From the NCBI RefSeq assembly GCF_004216475.1, contig NZ_CP022303.1, positions 2,170,001 to 2,234,000 on the forward strand: a stretch of DNA of 64,000 nucleotides. Reading direction: 5' to 3'. The position numbers and the translations under genes were made by a program. Positions 10,352-19,379 of this stretch are shown piece by piece. The stretch's first letter is position 1, and each line of letters starts with the position of its first letter. Source of the stretch: Thalassococcus sp. S3 (GTDB taxonomy: Bacteria; Pseudomonadota; Alphaproteobacteria; Rhodobacterales; Rhodobacteraceae). The notes below the pieces were generated by a model. It was not told where the DNA came from, searched no databases, and worked only from the letters and a program-made list of their open reading frames with translations.

Positions 10352-10385
10352 AACCAAGAGGGGCTGACCGTGGTCAGCCCTGGTT
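10352..10385. terminator. Possible bidirectional terminator hairpin, ntrX / lipoprotein
   Basis: GGGCTGA-CCGTGG-TCAGCCC at 10361-10380, with flanking AACCA and TGGTT that can extend the stem, fills the gap between two convergent genes. It has no T-tract on either strand, so any termination would be weak or Rho-dependent. Confidence 0.4.
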
Positions 10386-10841
10386 CACGATCTGCCAGCT
10401 GCGGTCCCGGTTGCGGATAACGCAGGATGTTTCGGTGAGGCGGGGCAGCGTGCCGGTCACCGCGGACGGTGCTGCGTCGGCCACCGCTTGGGGGCAGGGC
10501 GGAATGCTCACTGCACGATACCCTTTGCCCATCATGCATTGATCCTTGACCCGGCGCCGGAGGTCCTGATTGACATCGACCGTGTAGATCTCTCCCGGCT
10601 CCCAGAAACCGCCGCGGCTGTAGCAATTGCCGTCGCTGTCGCAAAATTGGCGGGGCGGGATATACCGTGCGGGTGTCCGGCGGATCTGATTGGCCACCGG
10701 CGCGTCACGCAATGCGCGGACATCGCAACTGGTCTCGTCCGTGCGCAACTGGGTCACCGAAACGCCGGTCTGATGATAGATGTTGAGCGGTGAGCAGGCA
10801 CCGACCAGCAGGGGTATCGTAATGATCATAAAGCGGAACAT
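10374..10841 (-). CDS. Small lipoprotein of unknown function
   Basis: This 155-residue protein begins MFRFMIITIPLLVGACSP, a short signal peptide ending in a lipobox (LVGAC), so it should be lipid-anchored at about Cys16. The mature part contains CDSDGNCYSRGGFWEPGEIY and paired cysteines further on (DQCMMGKGY, IPPCPQ, TSCVIRN) that could form disulfides. I do not recognise the family. It is transcribed away from trkA and towards ntrX, and its stop lies inside the shared hairpin. A longer in-frame version to 11045 overlaps the trkA start region and lacks a signal-peptide N-terminus. Confidence 0.72.
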   Translation of the reverse strand: MFRFMIITIPLLVGACSPLNIYHQTGVSVTQLRTDETSCDVRALRDAPVANQIRRTPARYIPPRQFCDSDGNCYSRGGFWEPGEIYTVDVNQDLRRRVKDQCMMGKGYRAVSIPPCPQAVADAAPSAVTGTLPRLTETSCVIRNRDRSWQIVNQG

Positions 10842-10950
10842 GGCCCAGATGGTGCCGCAGCGGGCCGGGAATGACAATTGATTTGACCGGCCCACTGCCT
10901 TCTGCCATTCAGAATATTCGGCACATAACCGCCAACGGGCAAGGAGCGCG

Positions 10951-12327
10951 ATGAAGGTTATCATATGCGGCGCGGGGCAGGTCGGCTGGCAAATCGCGCG
11001 CCATCTGTCGGGCGAATTGAACGACGTGACCGTGGTGGACAACAACCCCGATCTGGTGCGCCGTGCTACCGATACACTGGATGTTCAGGGCATAGCCGGC
11101 TTTGCCAGCTATCCCGATGTACTGGACCGGGCGGGCGCGCGCGATGCCGACATGATCATCGCTGCGACCTATTCGGACGAAGTGAACATGGTGACCTGCC
11201 AGGTCGCGCATTCCGTCTTTGCCATCAATCGCAAGATCGCCCGCCTGCGCAGTCAGTCCTATCTCGATGCGATCTATTCGGATCTCTATCGCCGGGACCA
11301 TCTGCCGATCGACGTGGTCATCAGCCCCGAGCGCGAGGTGGCCGCCGCGGCGATGCAACGGCTCTCGGCCCCGGCGGCGTTTGATACCGAGACCTTCATG
11401 GGGGGCAAGGCCCAGCTTTTGGGGATCAAACTGGACGACGATTGCCCCATCGTGAACACGCCGCTGCGGCAACTGACCGACCTCTTTTCGACCCTGCGGG
11501 TGATTGTGGTGGGCGTGCGGCGCGAAGGGACGCTCTTTGCGCCTGAATCGAGCGATCAGCTTTTCGTGGGCGATGAATGCTATGTCTTCACCCATGTCGA
11601 CGATCTGGCCCGCACCATGGAAGTGTTCGGCAAGACCCAGAAAAAGCAGGAGCGTGTGGTGATCGTGGGTGGCGGCAATGTCGGGCTGACCGTCGCCGAA
11701 ACACTGGAGCGGCGCACCAACCGCATCCGGGCCAAGGTGATCGAGAAAAGCCGCAAATGCGCCGAACGCGCCGCCGAAGCCCTTGAGCGGACGATCGTGC
11801 TGAACGGCGACGGGCTCGACAGTGGTTTGCTGGCCGAAGCGGGGATTGCCCGCGCCGATGCCATGCTGGCCGTGACCGATGATGACAAAACCAACATGCT
11901 GACTGCGGTCCGGGCAAAGGCCGAAGGGTGCCCGATGGCGATTGCGTTGATCAACGACCCCACGCTCGTTCCGCTGATGGTGCCTTTGGGGATTGATGCC
12001 TATATCAACCCGCGCGCGACCACCGTCAGCTCGATCCTGCGTCATATCCGGCATGGGCGGGTGCGCGAGGTCTATTCCATCGGGGACGCGGAGGCTGAGG
12101 TGATCGAGGCAGTCGTTCTGTCAACCTCTCCCATGGCCGGCCAAAAGCTGCGCGACATTGATTTCCCCGAGGGCGTACTGGTCGGCGCGGTGATGAAGGG
12201 GGAGGACGTCGTCCGCCCGACAGGGGCGCTCAAGATCGAAGAGGGCGATGTGGTCGCCATCTTCGCCATGGCGGATGATGTGCCCGAGGTCGAGCGGCTG
12301 ATGCAGGTCTCGATTGATTTCTTCTAG
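10951..12327 (+). CDS. trkA: Trk potassium-uptake system NAD-binding regulatory protein TrkA
   Basis: This 458-residue peripheral membrane protein gates the TrkH potassium channel. It is two tandem RCK units, each a Rossmann domain followed by a TrkA-C domain. The first dinucleotide-binding motif is IICGAGQVGWQIA at residues 4-16 and the second is VVIVGGGNVGLTVAE near residue 238. The start is preceded by the good ribosome site CAAGGAG. trkH starts three bases after its stop, so the two subunits form a two-gene operon. Confidence 0.96.
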   Translation: MKVIICGAGQVGWQIARHLSGELNDVTVVDNNPDLVRRATDTLDVQGIAGFASYPDVLDRAGARDADMIIAATYSDEVNMVTCQVAHSVFAINRKIARLRSQSYLDAIYSDLYRRDHLPIDVVISPEREVAAAAMQRLSAPAAFDTETFMGGKAQLLGIKLDDDCPIVNTPLRQLTDLFSTLRVIVVGVRREGTLFAPESSDQLFVGDECYVFTHVDDLARTMEVFGKTQKKQERVVIVGGGNVGLTVAETLERRTNRIRAKVIEKSRKCAERAAEALERTIVLNGDGLDSGLLAEAGIARADAMLAVTDDDKTNMLTAVRAKAEGCPMAIALINDPTLVPLMVPLGIDAYINPRATTVSSILRHIRHGRVREVYSIGDAEAEVIEAVVLSTSPMAGQKLRDIDFPEGVLVGAVMKGEDVVRPTGALKIEEGDVVAIFAMADDVPEVERLMQVSIDFF

Positions 12328-12330
12328 CCG

Positions 12331-13863
12331 GTGCGCGCTGTGACAGCAGGATCGGCGCTTTCCCGCCTCCCGTTATTTCTGCTGATGGCGGGCATCGCAT
12401 CGCTGTCGATGTATGTGCCGGCGGTCTATGCGTTCATTCTCGACAATCATGCGCCCTCCCGGTCCTTTTTCTATGCCGGGACGCTTGGCCTGATCTGTGT
12501 CACGCTGATCGGACTGGCCCTTGGCTCGCGGGTTCCCAAATACGGAACGCTGGGACAGCTCTTTGCGCTTCTTGCGACCTTTTCGGTGCTGCCCTTGTTT
12601 CTGGCCGTCCCGTTTCACGATGCGCTTCGCACGACCAGCTTCTTCAACGCCTATTTCGATATGGTCAGCGCGGTCACAACGACGGGCGCCAACATTTTCC
12701 CCGATCCCAACCGGTTGTCGCCTTCGCTCCATCTGTGGCGGGCCCAAGTGGGCTGGATGGGAGGATTGCTGATGTGGATCGCGGCCTCCGCCATTCTGGC
12801 GCCCCTATCGCTCGGCGGTTTCGAGGTCACCGCAAAGGGAGAGCCGGGGCGGCTCCAGGATCATCAGGCGAGCATGGAGCGGGCGGATCCACGCAAACGG
12901 CTGCTGCGGATCAGCGCCACGCTCGCCCCGATTTACGGGGTGTTGACCATCGTTTTGTGGATCAGCCTGGTCATTGCCGGTGAAGACCCGCTTATCGCGG
13001 TGACCCACGCCATGTCGGTGATGGCGACAAGCGGTATCTCTGCCGTGGGCGGGGTGCCCGCGGGCAGCTCTGGCATGGTGGGCGAGTTTGCGATGTTCAT
13101 GTTCATGTTCTTTGCGCTCTCCCGGCTGACATTTTCGGGGGATACCATGATTGGGGGGCAGGGGCGGCTGGATCGCGACCCGGAATTTCGGATCGGCATC
13201 ATGCTGGTCGTGGGCGTGCCTCTGCTCTTGTTCCTCCGTCATTGGCTGGGTGCCTATGATATCGCCGCCGAGCAGGACTTTGACGAAGCGCTTCGTGCCC
13301 TTTGGGGTAGCATTTTCACGGTCATGTCCTTTCTGACCACAACCGGTTTTGAAAGCGCCGACTGGGATTCCGCCCAACGCTGGTCCGGCCTGAACACGCC
13401 GGGGCTGATCCTGATGGGGCTTGCGTTGATCGGTGGCGGCGTTGCAACCACCGCCGGGGGGGTAAAGCTGCTGCGTGTCTTTGCGCTCTACCTCAACGGG
13501 CTGCGTGAGATGGAGCGTCTGGTCCACCCGTCCTCGGTCAGTGGTGAGGGCGCCGGGAACAGGCGCATCCAGCGGGACGGGGCCTTTATCGCCTGGATCT
13601 TCTTCATGCTTTTCGCGGTCACGCTTGCCGTTGTGACCGTGGCCCTTGCAGCGCTCGGCGTCAGTTTCGATCAGGCGCTTGTCCTGGCCATCGCCACCTT
13701 GTCCACCACCGGACCCCTTATTGATATTGCGTCCGAGACCCCCATCCGGCTGGTCGAACTCGGCGATCCGGCCAAGGGCGTGCTTTGTGCGGCGATGGTT
13801 CTGGGCCGTCTGGAGACGCTGGCCATCATCGCCCTCTTCACCACCGATTTCTGGCGGAGCTGA
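12331..13863 (+). CDS. trkH: Trk potassium-uptake transmembrane subunit TrkH
   Basis: This 510-residue inner-membrane channel subunit has many hydrophobic helices and pore-loop segments of the Trk/Ktr superfamily: TTTGANIFPD, MATSGISAVGG, TTTGFESADWD and TLSTTGPLIDI. These four loops are the degenerate selectivity-filter repeats. The start is GTG, three bases after the trkA stop. The length matches the family (about 480-510). A long inverted repeat with internal A/T tracts follows the stop. Confidence 0.95.
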   Translation: MRAVTAGSALSRLPLFLLMAGIASLSMYVPAVYAFILDNHAPSRSFFYAGTLGLICVTLIGLALGSRVPKYGTLGQLFALLATFSVLPLFLAVPFHDALRTTSFFNAYFDMVSAVTTTGANIFPDPNRLSPSLHLWRAQVGWMGGLLMWIAASAILAPLSLGGFEVTAKGEPGRLQDHQASMERADPRKRLLRISATLAPIYGVLTIVLWISLVIAGEDPLIAVTHAMSVMATSGISAVGGVPAGSSGMVGEFAMFMFMFFALSRLTFSGDTMIGGQGRLDRDPEFRIGIMLVVGVPLLLFLRHWLGAYDIAAEQDFDEALRALWGSIFTVMSFLTTTGFESADWDSAQRWSGLNTPGLILMGLALIGGGVATTAGGVKLLRVFALYLNGLREMERLVHPSSVSGEGAGNRRIQRDGAFIAWIFFMLFAVTLAVVTVALAALGVSFDQALVLAIATLSTTGPLIDIASETPIRLVELGDPAKGVLCAAMVLGRLETLAIIALFTTDFWRS

Positions 13864-13864
13864 G

Positions 13865-13909
13865 CCACCCCCAAAAATTGAGGCCGTAACGGACTGTTTT
13901 TTGGGGTGG
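13865..13909. terminator. Long hairpin between trkH and hfq
   Basis: CCACCCCCAAAAA at 13865-13877 pairs with TTTTTTGGGGTGG at 13897-13909, 12 of 13 positions, around a 19-base loop. The T-run is inside the stem rather than after it, so it may act as a terminator for trkH or as a structured hfq leader. Confidence 0.4.
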
Positions 13910-13996
13910 AATCTCGTTAACCACCACTACATACTCAGCGCGAGGGACATGTCGGTCCGCGGCATGTGACAAGAATAAAGGCGAGATTTAAGTAAA

Positions 13997-14236
13997 ATGG
14001 CTTCGGACAGACAGAATCTTCAGGACGCGTTCCTGAACCATGTACGTAAAACAAAGGTTCCCGTTACAATTTTCCTGATCAATGGTGTGAAACTGCAGGG
14101 TGTGATTACCTGGTTTGACAATTTCTGCGTGTTGCTGCGCCGGGATGGTCAATCCCAGCTGGTCTACAAGCACGCCATTTCCACAATCATGCCCGCACAG
14201 CCGATCAGCCTTTATGAGGGCGAAGACGCCTCTTGA
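13997..14236 (+). CDS. hfq: RNA chaperone Hfq
   Basis: This 79-residue Sm-like protein forms a hexamer that pairs small RNAs with mRNAs. The family core is intact: [21 protein letters not shown] at the start (Sm1, given as a landmark), [12 protein letters not shown], then [10 protein letters not shown] and the Sm2 motif [10 protein letters not shown]. The C-terminal tail is very short, typical of alphaproteobacteria. The stop shares a base with the hflX start (TGATG), the widespread hfq-hflX pairing. Confidence 0.98.
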   Translation: MASDRQNLQDAFLNHVRKTKVPVTIFLINGVKLQGVITWFDNFCVLLRRDGQSQLVYKHAISTIMPAQPISLYEGEDAS

Positions 14237-15507
14237 TGGAGCATGAGCGGAGGCGCACCCGGTCATGGGTGCTGCATCCCGAGATCAAAACCGATCCCGA
14301 CCGGCGCGACCCGGAAGGCGCGTTGGCAGAAGCTGCGGCCCTTGCAAAGGCATTGCCGGATCTGGACGTGATCGGATCGGACATCGTGCGCCTGCCCCGC
14401 GCGCATCCGGGCCTTTTGTTCGGGTCGGGCAAGATTGACGAACTCTCAGACCGGTTCAAAGCCGAGGAGATCGAGCTGGTTCTGATCGACGGCCCCGTAT
14501 CGCCTGTTCAGCAGCGCAACCTTGAAAAGGCCTTGGGCGTCAAGATCCTGGACCGCACAAGCCTGATCCTTGAAATCTTCAGTGACCGCGCCCGCACGCG
14601 CGAGGGCGTGCTGCAGGTCGAGATGGCGGCGCTCAGCTATCAACGCACACGCCTTGTGCGCGCATGGACGCACCTGGAACGCCAGCGCGGCGGGCTTGGG
14701 TTCGTTGGTGGCCCCGGCGAGACGCAGATCGAGGCGGACCGGCGCGCCATCGATGACCAGCTTGTCCGCTTGCGCCGGCAACTCGACAAAGTGGTCAAGA
14801 CGCGAAGCCTGCACCGCGCCGCGCGGGCCAAGGTGCCCTATCCGATCGTGGCGCTGGTGGGGTACACCAACGCAGGCAAGTCGACCCTTTTCAACCGGCT
14901 TACCGGCGCGGAAGTGATGGCGAAAGATATGCTCTTTGCCACGCTAGACCCCACGATGCGCCGCGTCGAGCTGCCGGACGGTCCGGAGGTCATTCTGTCG
15001 GATACGGTCGGGTTTATCAGTGATCTGCCGACGGAACTGGTTGCCGCGTTCCGCGCGACGCTGGAGGAGGTGCTGTCGGCCGATCTGATCTGTCACGTGC
15101 GCGACATCAGCCACGATGAGACCGATGAACAGGCCGAAGATGTGGAGGCGATCCTGACGTCCTTGGGTGTGGATGACAGTCGCCCGCGCATCGATGTCTG
15201 GAACAAGATCGACCAGCTCTCCTCGGCCGACCGCGAGGCTGTCGACGCCCGCGCGGCGCGGGATGATCGTGTCTTTGCGGTCTCTGCCCTGACCGGCGAG
15301 GGCCTGGATCCGCTGCTGACGGCCATGGCCGAAGCGCTGGAAGGGGTGCGGTTTGACGCTGAGCTGCATCTGAGGTTTGATCAGGGCCGCGCGCGCGCCT
15401 GGCTTTTTGAGCAGGACATCGTTCAGGACGAGCGCCAGACCGAAGACGGTTTTGACATCACCGTCCGTTGGACCGCCAAGCAAGAGGCGCAATTCGCCCG
15501 GCTTTAG
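14236..15507 (+). CDS. hflX: Ribosome-associated GTPase HflX
   Basis: This 423-residue GTPase splits or rescues stalled ribosomes. The N-terminal HflX domain has GSGKIDEL and the glycine-rich linker RQRGGLGFVGGPGETQIE. The G domain has G1 GYTNAGKST, G3 DTVGFISDLP and G4 NKID. ATG 14236 is preferred over TTG one codon earlier because of the TGATG coupling with hfq. Its stop interlocks with the stop of the convergent hydrolase gene over four bases. Confidence 0.96.
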   Translation: MEHERRRTRSWVLHPEIKTDPDRRDPEGALAEAAALAKALPDLDVIGSDIVRLPRAHPGLLFGSGKIDELSDRFKAEEIELVLIDGPVSPVQQRNLEKALGVKILDRTSLILEIFSDRARTREGVLQVEMAALSYQRTRLVRAWTHLERQRGGLGFVGGPGETQIEADRRAIDDQLVRLRRQLDKVVKTRSLHRAARAKVPYPIVALVGYTNAGKSTLFNRLTGAEVMAKDMLFATLDPTMRRVELPDGPEVILSDTVGFISDLPTELVAAFRATLEEVLSADLICHVRDISHDETDEQAEDVEAILTSLGVDDSRPRIDVWNKIDQLSSADREAVDARAARDDRVFAVSALTGEGLDPLLTAMAEALEGVRFDAELHLRFDQGRARAWLFEQDIVQDERQTEDGFDITVRWTAKQEAQFARL

Positions 15508-17969
15508 TCGCGGGGCACAAGCTCGGTGATCCCAACCGCGGCGGCGCGTGCCAGGTCGGCATCCAGCGACATCGGGATATACTCCCCCCGGCGCCAAAGC
15601 TGGGCAAGATCATCGTAGTGGCGCGACAGGAAATGGCCTGATTGCCCGGTGGAGGTGATAAAGACCGAACTATCGGGATCGGCGAAATCATAGACCCCGC
15701 GATAGCCCGCGCCGTGCACATTTTCGAACGGGTTCGGATCCCGCCCCGATGTCAGGCCCCGGTTCAATGTGTTGTCCCCGCCGCTGGTGGACTGGCGGAT
15801 ATTCACGAAATACCGCAGCACCGGAACCTCGCCCAGCGTCTGGTGGTCGTGCGTCGCCTGATGCGCGTCGCCCCAGCGCAGCGATTCCAGTGCCGTGCCG
15901 TAGCGCGCTCCGATCCAGACAAGCGCGTCGTCGAGAGCGAGCCGCGCCATGTCGGTGCAGGTTTCCTGCGGCGCGCTTTGACGGACATCGCACCAGATCG
16001 CGGCGCCGTCGATGTCGCGGAACACACGCTCGATAAAAACGGGATCCACGTGCGTGAACTCATCGGCCAGCGGTCCCAGGTCATCCCGGATCAGCCGATC
16101 CTGCAGGGCGCGCAGCCAGGCGGCGTAAATCAGCGGCTCGGGCAGGTGTTCATTCATCTCGCCGTTCCATTCGGACAAGAGCGCCAAAGCTTTCTGACGC
16201 TGCCCTTCCGTCGTGCCCGCAGCGGAGGCTTGCCCGGTGAACCAAAGATCCGCCCCGATCAGCGGCAGGAGAGAGCGGGCGGTGAAACTGACGGGGTCGA
16301 GTTGGGTTTCGATGAAACTGTCGCGCGTATGAACCTCACGCGCCTGCATCAATCGCTCCCAGCGAAAGACCCGTTGGCTGTCGCCCCAGAGGAACGAGAC
16401 GTGGTTCGGGAACGGACGTTGCACCGTCTTGTTGTTGGTGTTGCCCAGGATGCCCCCGGCAGGAGCGACGAATTCCGGGTTCGACGCATAGGGCATGCGC
16501 CCCTGCCAGCGGTTCGCAGCTTGCCAGCCCTGGCTGGGCAGACGACCCTGACTTTGGTGATCGGCGAGGCGGCGCGGGACAGTGCCGATCGTCTTCATCG
16601 CAATCGTGCTTCGATCGACAAGGGTCAGGTTCTGGGCGGGCGCAAGGTAGTCTTCGGCGAGGCCGATGGCCTCGCGCACGGTCTTGGCGCCCATAAGGCC
16701 GATGGCGGCCCCCATGGTGGTGTCCTGGTCACTCAGCACGGTCCAAGCCAGCGACATCACGTGTCCGGGCGGCGTGATGGTATCGAGGTTGAATTGCCGT
16801 CCCGGCAGAACCGGGCCGTTTTCGGTCCACCGCAGGGTCAGGGTGATGGGCGGTGCGTCCTTGATCTCGATAATCGACGGCCGTGTCTCGAAAGGCTTGT
16901 AGCCATCGGGGGTGAGGTATTCTTCGGGATTGTCGGGGTTCAGCCGCTCGATATAGAGGTCCTGATCGTCGACATAGGCCGTTGTGAGCCCCCAGCCTAG
17001 CGTCGCGCTGCGCCCCGACATGATGGTGGGAATGCCCGGGATCGTCCCTCCGATCACGCCCCCGCTTTCAAGCTCCATGCGCGCCAGATACCAGATCGTC
17101 GGCGCGCTGAAGCCCAGATGCGGGTCATTTGCAAGCAAAGTGCCGCCCGCGGCCGAACGGGACGGGGCTGCGGCAAAGGCGTTGGAGGCTCCGGCGAACG
17201 GCATCGGATGAACCGGAGAGAGCGGATCGGATGCCGGCGCGGTATTCGCCGCATACCGGGGCAAACCCGGCGCAATCTCGGCAAACTGGGGCAGGGCGGC
17301 GATGCCGGTTCCCGGGGCGTCCGGCATGATATCGCGCAGCCGGTCATTGTCGTCGAGCATCAATGCAGTGCGGGCGCGCATCACCTCGTTGTCGATATGG
17401 CCCGACAGCTGCAGCCCCATCAGCTTGACGATGGCCAGGCTGTCGGCCGGTTGCCAGGGCGCGACGGGCGCATTGAAAAGAAACATCTCGGGCGCGCCGC
17501 GCCCCAGGGCGTCGCGGTTAATCTCTTCCAGTCTGGCATTCACCCCTGCCGCATAGGCTTCGAGCGCCGACAGGGTGCGCGCGTCCTGGGCGGCCACGGA
17601 TGCCACGGCCAGGCGGTAGAGATCCAGCCGCCGCAGCAGGGTGTCGATGGAAACGGTGCGCTGGCCAAAGACCTCCGACAGGCGGCCCTGCACGGTTCGG
17701 CGCAGGATGGTCATCTGCCAAAGCCGGTCCTGTGCATGGGCGTATCCAAGGCCAAAGAAGACGTCCGCATCATCGTCCCCGAAAATATGGGGCACGTTGG
17801 CGTTGTCGCGCACGATCTCGACCGGGGCGGAAAGACCGCTGACCGACACGCGCTTGTCATAGTCGGGCAGGGAGCCCGAGGCGAGGTAATAGACCAGCAA
17901 AACCGCCAGAACACACAGCACGATCAGCCCTGCCGCGATCCGCAGAAGCCAGCGAAAAACGGATGCCAT
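15504..17969 (-). CDS. Penicillin acylase family (Ntn) hydrolase, exported
   Basis: This 821-residue precursor of an N-terminal-nucleophile amidohydrolase starts MASVFRWLLRIAAGL with a hydrophobic signal or anchor helix to about residue 28. The alpha-subunit region includes GLGYAHAQDRLWQM. The probable self-cleavage site precedes Ser262 in FAGASNAFAAA, followed by LLANDPHLGFSAP and PGIPTIMSGRSATLGWG in the beta subunit. Relatives include penicillin G acylase and quorum-quenching acyl-homoserine-lactone acylases. The substrate cannot be read from sequence. In-frame codons run on to 18845 but belong to the opposite-strand dehydrogenase. The start is set by the signal peptide and an 84-base divergent gap. 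Confidence 0.9.
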   Translation of the reverse strand: MASVFRWLLRIAAGLIVLCVLAVLLVYYLASGSLPDYDKRVSVSGLSAPVEIVRDNANVPHIFGDDDADVFFGLGYAHAQDRLWQMTILRRTVQGRLSEVFGQRTVSIDTLLRRLDLYRLAVASVAAQDARTLSALEAYAAGVNARLEEINRDALGRGAPEMFLFNAPVAPWQPADSLAIVKLMGLQLSGHIDNEVMRARTALMLDDNDRLRDIMPDAPGTGIAALPQFAEIAPGLPRYAANTAPASDPLSPVHPMPFAGASNAFAAAPSRSAAGGTLLANDPHLGFSAPTIWYLARMELESGGVIGGTIPGIPTIMSGRSATLGWGLTTAYVDDQDLYIERLNPDNPEEYLTPDGYKPFETRPSIIEIKDAPPITLTLRWTENGPVLPGRQFNLDTITPPGHVMSLAWTVLSDQDTTMGAAIGLMGAKTVREAIGLAEDYLAPAQNLTLVDRSTIAMKTIGTVPRRLADHQSQGRLPSQGWQAANRWQGRMPYASNPEFVAPAGGILGNTNNKTVQRPFPNHVSFLWGDSQRVFRWERLMQAREVHTRDSFIETQLDPVSFTARSLLPLIGADLWFTGQASAAGTTEGQRQKALALLSEWNGEMNEHLPEPLIYAAWLRALQDRLIRDDLGPLADEFTHVDPVFIERVFRDIDGAAIWCDVRQSAPQETCTDMARLALDDALVWIGARYGTALESLRWGDAHQATHDHQTLGEVPVLRYFVNIRQSTSGGDNTLNRGLTSGRDPNPFENVHGAGYRGVYDFADPDSSVFITSTGQSGHFLSRHYDDLAQLWRRGEYIPMSLDADLARAAAVGITELVPRD

Positions 17970-18053
17970 GGATCTCCCTTCGAATTGACCCGGACGCGGG
18001 GGCTGATAGGTATTCCGCGTACCGTAAGGCAAGAGGAACGAAGGGGAAAGCAG

Positions 18054-18932
18054 ATGGCGAAGGTCGCATTTCTGGGATTGGGCGTGATGGGATATCCGAT
18101 GGCAGGCCACCTGCAAAAGGCCGGTCATGAGGTCACCGTCTACAACCGGACCACGGCCAAGGCCGAAAACTGGGTGGAGGATCACGGAGGCGCCATGGCC
18201 CGCACCCCGTGCGCAGCCGCCGAGGGCGCGGAATTCGTGATGTCCTGTGTGGGCAACGACGATGATCTGCGCAGTGTCTGCCTGGGAGAGGACGGGGCCT
18301 TTGCCGGTATGCCGGGCGGATCTGTCTTTGTCGATCACACCACCGTCTCCGCCAAGGTCACGTGGGAGCTTTACGCAAAGGCCGATGATCGCCAGATCAG
18401 CCTGGTGGACGCGCCGATCTCTGGGGGTCAGGCGGGGGCTGAAAATGGCGTTCTCTCGGTGATGTGCGGCGGTGATCAGGGGGCGTTCGACCGTGCCGCG
18501 CCGATCATCGACGCCTATGCACGGATCTGCCGCCGGATCGGCGAAAGCGGGGCGGGGCAGATGACCAAGATGTGCAACCAGATTGCCATTGCGGGTCTTG
18601 TGCAAGGGCTCTCCGAAGCCTTGCACTTTGCCGAAAAGGCCGGGCTTGACGGGCGCGCCGTTGTCGAGGTGATCAGCCAGGGCGCGGCTGGCAGCTGGCA
18701 GATGTCGAACCGGTACGAGACGATGCTGGATGATCATTTCGATCATGGCTTTGCCGTCGACTGGATGCGCAAGGATCTGGGCATTTGCCTGAGCACCGCC
18801 GATGAGGTCGCGGCCAGCCTTCCGGTGACGGCCCTGGTCGATCAATTCTATAAGGATGTGCAGGCCATGGGCGGAGGGCGTTGGGATACGTCCAGTCTTT
18901 TCAAGCGGTTAAAGAGTATTTCCGCAGACTGA
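18054..18932 (+). CDS. NAD(P)-dependent beta-hydroxyacid dehydrogenase (3-hydroxyisobutyrate dehydrogenase family)
   Basis: This 292-residue soluble dehydrogenase begins MAKVAFLGLGVMGYPMAGHL with the dinucleotide-binding GxGxMGxxMA. The substrate-binding signature DAPISGGQAGAENG and the catalytic-lysine region GQMTKMCNQIA are both present. Relatives oxidise 3-hydroxyisobutyrate or reduce tartronate semialdehyde (GlxR) or succinic semialdehyde; which one this is cannot be decided. The start follows an AGGGGAAAG leader and the gene is divergent from the hydrolase. An apparent longer frame back to 17118 is only the antisense of that hydrolase. Confidence 0.9.
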   Translation: MAKVAFLGLGVMGYPMAGHLQKAGHEVTVYNRTTAKAENWVEDHGGAMARTPCAAAEGAEFVMSCVGNDDDLRSVCLGEDGAFAGMPGGSVFVDHTTVSAKVTWELYAKADDRQISLVDAPISGGQAGAENGVLSVMCGGDQGAFDRAAPIIDAYARICRRIGESGAGQMTKMCNQIAIAGLVQGLSEALHFAEKAGLDGRAVVEVISQGAAGSWQMSNRYETMLDDHFDHGFAVDWMRKDLGICLSTADEVAASLPVTALVDQFYKDVQAMGGGRWDTSSLFKRLKSISAD

Positions 18933-18990
18933 CAGAAAAATCGACATCTTTGCGAAACCTTTTCGGCACGCGCTTGTTGTATCTGCAGAG

Positions 18991-19005
18991 CGGGGCACAG
19001 CCCCG
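18991..19005 (+). promoter_or_regulatory. 5'-leader hairpin of the small exported protein gene
   Basis: CGGGGC-ACA-GCCCCG is a perfect 6-bp stem with a 3-base loop, 24 bases before the ATG at 19030 and just ahead of the AAGGAG ribosome site. It could stabilise the mRNA or affect ribosome loading. Confidence 0.4.
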
Positions 19006-19029
19006 GATGCAAATACGAAGGAGTAGGTT

Positions 19030-19329
19030 ATGAAACTGACAATCACCACCGCTTTTGCCGCTGCAATGCTGGCCACTGGCGCGCTTGCAAGCAACGACAC
19101 CGCCGTGACGGATGAATACGACGCATCGCGCGGTGCAGACAGCACAACCGGCGCTGAAATGATCCAGGAAGGGGAAACCGAAAGCTATGGCGAAACCGTC
19201 ATGGTGCCGAAGGAAAGCAACCTGGTGCGCGATCGTGGCGATGCCGACAATGGCCTGGCGGAAGAGACCGAGTTTGATTCCAGCGAAGCCGACGTGCTGG
19301 TGCCGGAAAACAGCACCGTTACCCGCTGA
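19030..19329 (+). CDS. Small acidic exported protein, function unknown
   Basis: This 99-residue protein has a clear signal peptide (MKLTITTAFAAAMLATGALA, cleavage about after residue 20). The mature chain is rich in Asp, Glu, Thr and Ser and contains no Cys. Two related segments, GETVMVPKESNLV and ADVLVPENSTVT, suggest an internal degenerate repeat (VxVPxxSxV). It has a strong AAGGAG ribosome site, its own leader hairpin and a perfect intrinsic terminator, so it is a free-standing transcription unit. I do not recognise a family. It should be periplasmic or secreted. Confidence 0.82.
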   Translation: MKLTITTAFAAAMLATGALASNDTAVTDEYDASRGADSTTGAEMIQEGETESYGETVMVPKESNLVRDRGDADNGLAEETEFDSSEADVLVPENSTVTR

Positions 19330-19350
19330 TATCAGCACTCAACTGGAAAA

Positions 19351-19378
19351 TGCCGGGCATGTTTGCCCGGCATTTTTT
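19351..19378 (+). terminator. Intrinsic terminator, probably bidirectional
   Basis: TGCCGGGC-ATGTTT-GCCCGGCA followed by TTTTTT is a textbook Rho-independent terminator for the small exported protein gene. Read on the minus strand it is followed by TTTT, so it probably also ends the convergent SYLF-lipoprotein transcript. Confidence 0.93.
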
Positions 19379-19379
19379 G

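Noticed and set aside
17118..18053. An N-terminal extension of the beta-hydroxyacid dehydrogenase.
   Set aside because: It is antisense to the penicillin-acylase-family gene. The Rossmann start MAKVAFLGLG at 18054 with a ribosome site fits the family.
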